From assembly GCA_023132995.1 (NCBI GenBank), contig JAGLXI010000164.1:1-6968 (forward strand): DNA of 6,968 nucleotides, read 5' to 3'. Of this stretch, positions 1 through 5,556 are shown piece after piece. The stretch comes from Candidatus Zixiibacteriota bacterium. Lineage in GTDB: Bacteria > Zixibacteria > MSB-5A5 > GN15 > FEB-12. Position numbers and translations under genes: made by a program. Below the pieces are notes generated by a model that had not been told where the DNA came from, did not search any database, and was given only the letters and a program-made list of their open reading frames with translations. Numbering within the stretch: the first letter of the stretch is position 1; every line of letters starts with the position of its first letter.

Positions 1-119
1 ACATGCCTGCCCCGGGGGTCTTCCCACACCTGGTCCAGTCCCAAGCGGCAGTGTGGCAGCAGGAGCCTGCGGATCTCAGGTAGGTTCAAATCGTGTTTGA
101 CTGAAGCCGGGTATTTCAT
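1..119 (-). CDS. Partial 5' end of a leftward hypothetical protein
   Basis: An open frame starts with ATG (complement of 117-119) and runs off the left edge after 39 codons without a stop. The N-terminus reads MKYPASVKHDLNLPEIRR and continues with LLLPHCRLGL and QVWEDPRG. Third codon positions are mostly G or C, as in the neighbouring genes, which argues for real coding. No in-frame start lies between this ATG and the upstream stop at 150-152, so the start is well constrained. A GGAG lies only 2 bases upstream of the ATG, which is closer than usual. The gene would be divergent from the HIT gene and share its control region. I do not recognise the family from so short a piece. The competing + strand frames here are also open for a while but look less protein-like. 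The call rests on composition alone. Confidence 0.45.
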   Translation of the reverse strand, partial: MKYPASVKHDLNLPEIRRLLLPHCRLGLDQVWEDPRGRH

Positions 120-131
120 GGCTCCATGAAA
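114..131. repeat. Inverted repeat over the leftward start codon
   Basis: TTTCATGG (114-121) and CCATGAAA (124-131) are perfect 8-base complementary arms around CT. As RNA the likely form is a 7-bp stem with a GCTC or GAGC loop. On the leftward transcript one arm contains the ATG of the partial gene, and the GGAG spans the end of the other arm and the loop, so the hairpin could mask translation initiation. It could instead be a protein-binding dyad. There is no T-tract, so a terminator is unlikely. Confidence 0.4.
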
Positions 132-185
132 ACCGCTCGCAGATTCCCTTCAACAAAAACAATGTGAGCCTCGGTGGACTCCGCT

Positions 186-204
186 GTTACGCTTAGGACG
201 TAAC
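186..204. promoter_or_regulatory. Dyad GTTACG-N7-CGTAAC, possible operator
   Basis: Perfect 6-base inverted arms at 186-191 and 199-204 are separated by CTTAGGA. The site lies in the divergent intergenic region, about 58 bases upstream of the proposed -35 of the HIT gene. The arm and spacer sizes suit either a dimeric regulator site or a small RNA hairpin. No regulator can be assigned. The HTH protein encoded two genes downstream is a candidate by proximity only. Confidence 0.35.
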
Positions 205-214
205 CGGCAAACCG

Positions 215-230
215 CTGCGGGACACCGCAG
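215..230. repeat. Short hairpin CTGCGG-GACA-CCGCAG
   Basis: Perfect 6-bp arms at 215-220 and 225-230 enclose a GACA tetraloop, 11 bases after the preceding dyad. There is no following T-run, so terminator function is not supported. It may be part of a compound operator or of a structured leader of the leftward transcript. Confidence 0.3.
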
Positions 231-262
231 TACGGACGCAGCGAAAAAATCGGCGGAAGCCC

Positions 263-291
263 TTGAGAAATCCGCGCAAAAAGTGTATCCT
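263..291 (+). promoter_or_regulatory. Sigma70-like promoter for the HIT operon, probably leaderless
   Basis: TTGAGA (263-268) is a 5/6 match to the -35 consensus. A 17-base spacer separates it from TATCCT (286-291), a 4/6 match to the -10. Transcription would be expected to begin about 6-8 bases after the -10, at roughly 297-300, which coincides with the ATG at 300. No Shine-Dalgarno sequence precedes that ATG. The alternative -10 TATAAC at 291-296 would have a 22-base spacer and sit too close to the start codon. Confidence 0.5.
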
Positions 292-299
292 ATAACTCT

Positions 300-788
300 A
301 TGGCTGATAAGATACTGTGGGCACCGTGGCGAGCCGAGTTCATCCTGGGACGGAAAGAGAAAGGGTGTATCTTCTGCAACCGTATCAAGAAAAAGGACAC
401 CATCAAGAATCTCATCGTCTACCGTGGGAAAAAGAACATCGTTATTCTTAACAAGTTCCCCTACAACTCCGGCCATACCATGATTGTTCCCAAACGTCAC
501 ATCGCTCTTCTGGAGCAACTCACCGACGTTGAGGCCCTGGAGTTCTTCGAGCTTGTCCGCAAGACAGTCGTCGCGATCAAGAAGGGTCTCAAGCCACACT
601 CTTTGAATATCGGAATGAACCTGGGGCGTTCTTCGGGTGCAGGGATTCCGGAGCATCTTCACATGCACGTCGTTCCGCGGTGGCAGGGTGACACCAACTT
701 CATGCCGGTTATCGGCAAGACGAGCATCGTTTCGGTCCCGCTGGAACCAGTGTACGAATTGCTAAAGAAGGAACTAGCCGCGCTATGA
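300..788 (+). CDS. HIT-family protein, diadenosine tetraphosphate phosphorylase type
   Basis: This is a cytosolic histidine-triad nucleotide enzyme of 162 residues. The triad is E118-H-L-H-M-H-V-V125; His121 in the middle is expected to be the nucleophile that forms the nucleotidyl-enzyme intermediate. Cys23 and Cys26 (CIFC) match the zinc-binding pair of the Ap4A phosphorylase branch, with His67 a plausible further ligand. The stretch N103-IGMNLGR-SSGAGIPEHLH and then PRWQGDTNFMPVIGKT (126-141) is characteristic of the mycobacterial Rv2613c-like Ap4A phosphorylases rather than the short HinT proteins. Likely role: breakdown of dinucleoside polyphosphates (Ap4A), a stress-linked nucleotide pool. 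The start is the only one available: an in-frame stop lies at 264-266 and the next ATG (480) would remove the CIFC motif. The gene overlaps the next one by 4 bases. The family is clear; the exact substrate and the choice of phosphorolysis or hydrolysis are inferred. Confidence 0.93.
   Translation: MADKILWAPWRAEFILGRKEKGCIFCNRIKKKDTIKNLIVYRGKKNIVILNKFPYNSGHTMIVPKRHIALLEQLTDVEALEFFELVRKTVVAIKKGLKPHSLNIGMNLGRSSGAGIPEHLHMHVVPRWQGDTNFMPVIGKTSIVSVPLEPVYELLKKELAAL
768..772 (+). promoter_or_regulatory. Weak ribosome binding site AAGGA for the HTH-aconitase gene
   Basis: AAGGA ends 12 bases before the ATG at 785, a longer spacing than ideal. With the ATGA overlap of stop and start codons (785-788), re-initiation by ribosomes finishing the HIT gene is the more likely route, which would tie the output of the two proteins together. 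Confidence 0.4.
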
Positions 789-2404
789 CCAGGCGTCGCA
801 ATATCCCCACCAAGGCCGAGTTGATCCAGTTGCAGAAACTGTACAAGACTGACGAGAAGATCGGCGAGCGGCTTGGCGGCGTACCCGCCTACCTGGTGGC
901 GTACTGGCGGCGCAAGAAACACGTTCCGCGACACTCGATGCCCAAGTTCTCGGAGAAAGAGGTCAAGAGCCTTTGGGAACGATTCGGCGATGACGACCGC
1001 TGCGGCCTGGAGTTGGGTATCTCTAAGGCGGCCTTCTACAACTGGCGGCGGCGTTACGGTATCAGGGAGAAACCGGCTTTTCTGAAGTTAGAGCAGTTGG
1101 AGTTGAACCTTCCCGGTTTGAAACAACCATCACCCTCGGCGTCACTGTGGGGAAAACAGACCGTTGCTCAGAAGATCCTGGCGCGGACAGGCGGTCAGGA
1201 GAAAGTCGAAGCGGGCCAGACTATCGAGGTAGAACCGGACCTGGCTATTGCAGGTGACGGGGTGGGGGGTATTATCGAGCAGTTCAGCGGGCACGGCGGC
1301 AAGTATGTCTTCGATCCTGGCAAGATAATCATCAATCTGGTTCACCCGCTGGGTGCGGACGGCACACCCTCTGCCCGCGCGTATATCAGGGAGTTTGCCG
1401 GCCGTCAGCGGATGCGCAACTGCTACGATTACCCCGAGGGCAGTTGCCACCAGGTAGTAATGGAGCAGGGTCATATGCTGCCCGGTCATCTGGTGGTAGG
1501 AACGATGCCCGATGTGGCCGCTGTGGGTTGCCTGGCGGGGTTCGGCTCACCCATCAGCGCCGACACTATGGCCGGGCTGTGGGCCACCGGCAAGGTTCCA
1601 CTTGAAGTACCCGCCACCATCCGTATCGACATCGGCGGCCGCAAATCACGGGGAGTGTATGCCAGAGACATTGTTCTCTCGGTAATCAAGCGTTTGACCA
1701 CGGAAGAGTGTGCCGGCAAGGCCATCGAGTTCTACGGCTCCTCTATCTCCCAGATGAGCGTCAGCGAGCGTTTCACCGTGTGCAACCTCTCCATGACGAT
1801 AGGCGCCCGGGTCGCAGTCTGTCCCTTTGACGCCGCCACCCGGCGTTACCTGACCGGGCGCGTAACCGATCCGGTCGCACCGGTGCTGGCCGACAAGGAT
1901 GCCGTCTATGACGATATCTATCAGATTAATATCGATCACCTTACGCCGCAGGTCGCCTGTCCGGACGGCCCTGCCAATATCAAGGCGGTCTCCGAGGTGG
2001 AGAGTCTGCCGGTCAACGTGATTGTTCTCGGTACCTGTGCTAATGGCCGCTTTGACGACCTGCGGGTGGCGGCTGAGATTCTCAGGGGCAACAAGGTCCA
2101 CCCGGATTGTCGGATGCTGGTTCAGCCCGCCTCCCGGATTACATATCTTGAGGCGCTGCGCAAAGGCCTGATAAGGATTCTCGCCGAGGCGGGAGCAGTG
2201 ATCCTGCCGCCCGGCTACGGAAACTGCAGCGGGCCTTCCTGGGTGCAGCTTGGCGCCGGGGAACGCGCCCTGACTACCGGCAATAACAACGCCCCCGGTT
2301 GCCTTGGCGCCGAGGAGGCGGAGGTCTACCTGTGCTCCCCGGCCACGGCCGCAGCCTCGGCTGTCAACGCTGCCATCACCGACCCCACGAGGTATGGAAG
2401 ATAG
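785..2404 (+). CDS. Tandem HTH repeats fused to an aconitase/LeuC-like domain, probably non-catalytic
   Basis: 539 residues. The N-terminus carries two similar helix-turn-helix units, about 11-47 (DEKIGERLG..YWRRKKHV) and 56-93 (DDRCGLELG..NWRRRYGI), then a linker to about 120. Residues 121-535 align with 3-isopropylmalate dehydratase/homoaconitase large subunits: WGKQTVAQKILAR (122-134), CHQVVMEQGHMLPG (221-234), ARDIVLSVI (293-301), VLGTCANGR (414-422) and CSPATAAASAV (517-527). Catalytic positions are eroded: DSHT is TMPD (240-243), the NM..E.GA glutamate is Thr338, the DH aspartate is Val186, the CxxC pair is Y478-G-N-C481, and the two arginines of RNF.GR are Asn501 and Cys506. Only Cys418 and Cys481 remain of three cluster ligands, with Cys506 a speculative substitute. 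No swivel-domain small subunit follows. By inference this is a DNA-binding metabolite or Fe-S/redox sensor rather than a dehydratase. Homology of the core is confident; the role is not. Confidence 0.85.
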   Translation: MTRRRNIPTKAELIQLQKLYKTDEKIGERLGGVPAYLVAYWRRKKHVPRHSMPKFSEKEVKSLWERFGDDDRCGLELGISKAAFYNWRRRYGIREKPAFLKLEQLELNLPGLKQPSPSASLWGKQTVAQKILARTGGQEKVEAGQTIEVEPDLAIAGDGVGGIIEQFSGHGGKYVFDPGKIIINLVHPLGADGTPSARAYIREFAGRQRMRNCYDYPEGSCHQVVMEQGHMLPGHLVVGTMPDVAAVGCLAGFGSPISADTMAGLWATGKVPLEVPATIRIDIGGRKSRGVYARDIVLSVIKRLTTEECAGKAIEFYGSSISQMSVSERFTVCNLSMTIGARVAVCPFDAATRRYLTGRVTDPVAPVLADKDAVYDDIYQINIDHLTPQVACPDGPANIKAVSEVESLPVNVIVLGTCANGRFDDLRVAAEILRGNKVHPDCRMLVQPASRITYLEALRKGLIRILAEAGAVILPPGYGNCSGPSWVQLGAGERALTTGNNNAPGCLGAEEAEVYLCSPATAAASAVNAAITDPTRYGR

Positions 2405-2409
2405 GGGGG
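2403..2409 (+). promoter_or_regulatory. G-rich Shine-Dalgarno-like tract bearing on the start of the restriction gene
   Basis: AGGGGGG overlaps the stop codon of the aconitase-like gene. It is well placed for the GTG at 2413 but 24 bases from the ATG at 2434. A GTG start would add seven residues (the GTG-encoded first residue, then TLHSEL) to the restriction protein. The ATG was preferred because the protein reads naturally from MPYKREFPEQ and other genes here also lack a good Shine-Dalgarno. The choice is open. Confidence 0.35.
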
Positions 2410-2433
2410 TGTGTGACACTTCATTCTGAACTT

Positions 2434-5400
2434 ATGCCGTACAAGAGAGAGTTTCCGGAGCAACTGGCTGAGTATGTCACACTGGCACGCGAAGCGGTAC
2501 GGCAGAAGAAGCATCATGATCATCGCAGAAGTCTGTTCGTCAACTTTCTTCGCTTGGCTTACGACGTCGACCCAACGGAAGTAGAAATCGAACACAAGGT
2601 CAAAGTCGCGCATGTCCGTGGCTACATTGACGCTCTTTTCAAACAGCTGATAATTGAGTTCAAAGTCGACCTTGAGCGTGAGAGGCCAGCCGCCCTCTTG
2701 GAGTTAAAGAAGTACTTCGCGGCTCAGAAGAATCCGAGAGAGTACATCGCCATTGTTACTGATGGGTTGCGCTTTGAGCTATATCTGTGTGAACAGGGTG
2801 ACATCAACCTATTCTCATCGTTTCGACTTGATGATTCAGACCCTCTAACGGCGTACAGGTCACTGGACGCAGTACTATTCAGTTCGCAAAAGGTCACGCC
2901 GGGTTCCGCCGATATCACAGCACGCTTCGGACCATCCAGCGCTGTTTTCAACCAGAGTCGCCTCTTGCTGCAAGAACTGTATGAGACGGTTAGGACGAAC
3001 TCAACCGTCGCGGTAAAATTCGACGAATGGAATTCTCTTCTGGCCAGAGTGTATGGCGAGGAACTCGGTGACGAAAGTCTTTTCCTTAGGCACACATATC
3101 TTACAATGTTCTCGCGCCTGTTAGTCACCAATGCGTTATTCCCTGAGGTCAGAAAGACCAGGACGGTTTTCCGAGGGCTGCTCACGGGCAAGTTCTTTGG
3201 GAAAAATAACCTTACGAATTTGGCCGAGCCCGACTTCTTCAGTTGGGCGTTGGGAACTGATGTTGAAACAGACTTCATTGGATTCCTCTCCAGCATAGAC
3301 AAATATCTGACTCCCTTCGCACTGGACAACATAAACGAGGACATTCTCAAGGAAATCTATCAGGAACTGGTTGACCCTAGCGCCCGACACTCGCTCGGAG
3401 AATACTACACACCGGATTGGATTGCCGACTTAGCCTTGAGCATTGTCAAATACAAGCGCGGCAAGATACTCGATCCCGCGTGTGGTTCAGGCACTTTCCT
3501 ACTGGCTGTTGTACGATACTTCCGCAGCAAGGGCCTGAAGGGAACGGTCCTGGTCAGGAATGTGCTGGATTCCGTACTGGGGCTGGATGTTCATCCCTTG
3601 GCCGTAATGATGTCAAAGGCCAACATCCTGCTCAGCCTGGCCAAAGAAATAAAGACCTACCGCAAGGAAATCTACCTCCCGGTCTATATGGCTGATACAC
3701 TGCTCGTGTCCGAAGATCCCAAGGCGAAATCGGTGGTCGTCAATGTCTCTGAAGATGAGAGATTCGATATACCAATTGAAACGACTCTTCGCTCTGTCAA
3801 TGTAGATGAACTGATTGATTATATGGCATCAGTATGTACCAAAGCTGCCAGGAGTGAGCGTTTTCAACAAGGTGCCTGGAAGGCGCTGGAAAAAAGGTAC
3901 TTGCACGATTTCTCCGATAACGAACGGTTCTTCTGGAAAAACAACTTCAGACTGTTTACAAAGCTCATCAGACAGGGGCGGAACTCAATCTGGGCATTCA
4001 TACTCAAGAATGCTTATCGCCCTGCGTACATTAGAGAAAACAAAGTGGACTTTGTTGTGGGCAACCCCCCTTGGCTCTCCTACAGGTATGTCAAGGACAA
4101 GGGATATAAGACACTTGTAAAGGAGCTGACGTTCCGCTATAAACTGTTGGATCGCGGCGAAGTCAAGCTCTTCACGCAGATGGATACGAGTACGCTGTTT
4201 TTCGCTTACAGCGAGGCGCAGTTTCTCGGGGAGAAAGGGCGAATAGCTTTTGTTCTACCCAAGACGGTGATTCTTCCAGCGAAGCAGCATCGGAACTTCC
4301 AGGAGCGGGGCCTGTCACAGATACATGACTTTTCAGGTGTCTCCCCTCTTTTCAATGTTCGTTCTGTGCTTGCCGTGAGAGGCGCCGGGAAACATCGAAC
4401 CCAGGAAGTGCCAGCAATCGAATACGTTGGCAGGTTGCCACTAAAGAACATGACGTGGCCGTCTGCACGCAGGTATCTGCAGCGCAGGAAGACGACCATC
4501 GACTTCAAGTTCATGGATTCTGCCCAGTCCTATTACTACCCGAGGTTTCTGCAGGGCGCTACTATTGTTCCTCGCTGTTTCTGGTTCATTCAAGACGACA
4601 AGCATGCAGCTGTTCACTCTGTGGCCCCTCGTGTTGAGACAGCCGACGAGGCTTTTGCTGAGGCCAAGGACCGTTGGCGTCTGAGGCTGCAGGGCCAAGT
4701 GGAGAAACCGTTCATTTTCGAGACTGTCCTGGCAAAGGGGCTGCTGCCGTTCTGTGTTTTCAGGACTGAAAAGCTCTTCCTGCCACTGAGGCTAATGAAA
4801 GATTCTGTTGCGTTGGCTGATGCGGCGGTGCTGCTGGAACACGGATTTGACCAAGCAGCCACGTGGATGCAAGAGGCGGAGGAGTTGTGGGAAGCCAGAC
4901 GTCAAAGCAAGGATCGAACTCTGGTACAGTGGTTGAACTACAATCAGAAACTGACCAAGCAGAATCCCTCGGCGAAATGCGTGGTGTTGTATAACACGTC
5001 TGGGACACACATAGCCGCCGCAGTGTACGCCCCTCAACAACAGAGGTCCGCTATGCGGCCACGGGGCTTCCTGGCTGAATCAGTTACATACTACCTTTAT
5101 CCACGAACCATCAGGGAGGGGTTTTACGTAGCGGCAGTTCTCAACTCGGGCCTTGTTAACAGGGCTATCAAGGCTTGGCAGCCGCAAGGGCTCTTTGGAG
5201 AACGCCATATTCACCGGCGCCCCTTCGAAGTGTGCGCGATACCACGTTTTCACCACAACGATCCTATTCACCGCGAACTGGCGGACATCGGGAAAAAGTC
5301 ACAGGCCAAAGTAGCCAAGCTAGCTCCTCAGTTGGCCGGCACGATAGGCCGAATGCGTTCAGAAGTGCGAAGGGTCCTCAAGCCGGAGTTGGACAGGATT

Positions 5401-5499
5401 GATAAGCTGGTTGGGCAACTCCTGACTGACGCCGGTCAGGATGTAACGCTGATCAACTCGGCCAGTAAGAGAATTAAGAATGGGGACTTGTTCAAGTAG
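2434..5499 (+). CDS. Single-chain type IIG-like restriction-modification enzyme (nuclease plus N6-adenine methyltransferase)
   Basis: 1021 residues from ATG 2434 (GTG 2413 is possible; an upstream ATG at 2299 would overlap the preceding gene by over 100 bases and add a low-quality leader). Residues 1-150 resemble the N-terminal nuclease region of HsdR/type IIG enzymes, with D66 in GYIDALF and E75-F-K77 in IIEFKVD forming a PD-(D/E)xK site. A mostly helical connector follows. The methyltransferase carries GEYYTP (322-327), motif I DPACGSGTF (347-355), GLDVHP (383-388) and motif IV NPPW (544-547), the order and type of gamma-class N6-adenine enzymes. About 120 residues lie between the motif III region and NPPW. 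The C-terminal 400 residues probably hold target recognition, ending in a segment resembling the IDKLVGQLL tail of Eco57I-like enzymes. Expected role: one protein that methylates its own sites and cuts unmodified DNA. Base composition is lower in GC than the neighbours, consistent with acquisition. Cleavage activity and specificity are not shown. A methyltransferase-only defence protein is the main alternative. Confidence 0.88.
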   Translation: MPYKREFPEQLAEYVTLAREAVRQKKHHDHRRSLFVNFLRLAYDVDPTEVEIEHKVKVAHVRGYIDALFKQLIIEFKVDLERERPAALLELKKYFAAQKNPREYIAIVTDGLRFELYLCEQGDINLFSSFRLDDSDPLTAYRSLDAVLFSSQKVTPGSADITARFGPSSAVFNQSRLLLQELYETVRTNSTVAVKFDEWNSLLARVYGEELGDESLFLRHTYLTMFSRLLVTNALFPEVRKTRTVFRGLLTGKFFGKNNLTNLAEPDFFSWALGTDVETDFIGFLSSIDKYLTPFALDNINEDILKEIYQELVDPSARHSLGEYYTPDWIADLALSIVKYKRGKILDPACGSGTFLLAVVRYFRSKGLKGTVLVRNVLDSVLGLDVHPLAVMMSKANILLSLAKEIKTYRKEIYLPVYMADTLLVSEDPKAKSVVVNVSEDERFDIPIETTLRSVNVDELIDYMASVCTKAARSERFQQGAWKALEKRYLHDFSDNERFFWKNNFRLFTKLIRQGRNSIWAFILKNAYRPAYIRENKVDFVVGNPPWLSYRYVKDKGYKTLVKELTFRYKLLDRGEVKLFTQMDTSTLFFAYSEAQFLGEKGRIAFVLPKTVILPAKQHRNFQERGLSQIHDFSGVSPLFNVRSVLAVRGAGKHRTQEVPAIEYVGRLPLKNMTWPSARRYLQRRKTTIDFKFMDSAQSYYYPRFLQGATIVPRCFWFIQDDKHAAVHSVAPRVETADEAFAEAKDRWRLRLQGQVEKPFIFETVLAKGLLPFCVFRTEKLFLPLRLMKDSVALADAAVLLEHGFDQAATWMQEAEELWEARRQSKDRTLVQWLNYNQKLTKQNPSAKCVVLYNTSGTHIAAAVYAPQQQRSAMRPRGFLAESVTYYLYPRTIREGFYVAAVLNSGLVNRAIKAWQPQGLFGERHIHRRPFEVCAIPRFHHNDPIHRELADIGKKSQAKVAKLAPQLAGTIGRMRSEVRRVLKPELDRIDKLVGQLLTDAGQDVTLINSASKRIKNGDLFK

Positions 5500-5528
5500 T
5501 GCCTCCTATGACTTGGAACCTGACGCGC

Positions 5529-5544
5529 TATAAGACTGTAGAAT
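5529..5544 (+). promoter_or_regulatory. Possible -10 elements upstream of the exported-protein gene
   Basis: The 57-base gap after the restriction gene contains TATAAG (5529-5534) and TAGAAT (5539-5544). The best -35-like hexamer, TTGGAA at 5513-5518, is 20 bases from TAGAAT and only 10 from TATAAG, so neither pairing is ideal. A start from TAGAAT would fall a few bases before the ATG at 5557, giving a very short or absent leader. No Shine-Dalgarno is visible. Confidence 0.25.
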
Positions 5545-5556
5545 CAGTATCGTAGT

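Noticed and set aside
283..483. + strand frame starting with GTG at 283, 66 codons
   Set aside because: It overlaps the clearly conserved HIT frame and shows no family motif; it is a frame shadow.
785..2404. Annotation as functional LeuC (3-isopropylmalate dehydratase)
   Set aside because: Key catalytic, substrate-binding and cluster residues are replaced, the protein carries HTH repeats, and no small subunit is adjacent.
1646..2419. 257-codon open frame on the - strand
   Set aside because: It lies antisense to the conserved aconitase-like frame. Long antisense frames are expected in GC-rich codon patterns, and its translation has no recognisable motif.
2299..2433. Upstream ATG start at 2299 for the restriction gene
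   Set aside because: It would overlap the conserved C-terminus of the aconitase-like protein by more than 100 bases, and the added residues are Gly/Arg/Cys/His-rich without domain character.
2434..5499. BREX PglX or a type I HsdM subunit
   Set aside because: None of the other BREX or HsdS/HsdR genes is present, and the N-terminal D-E-x-K nuclease site fits a single-chain type IIG enzyme better.
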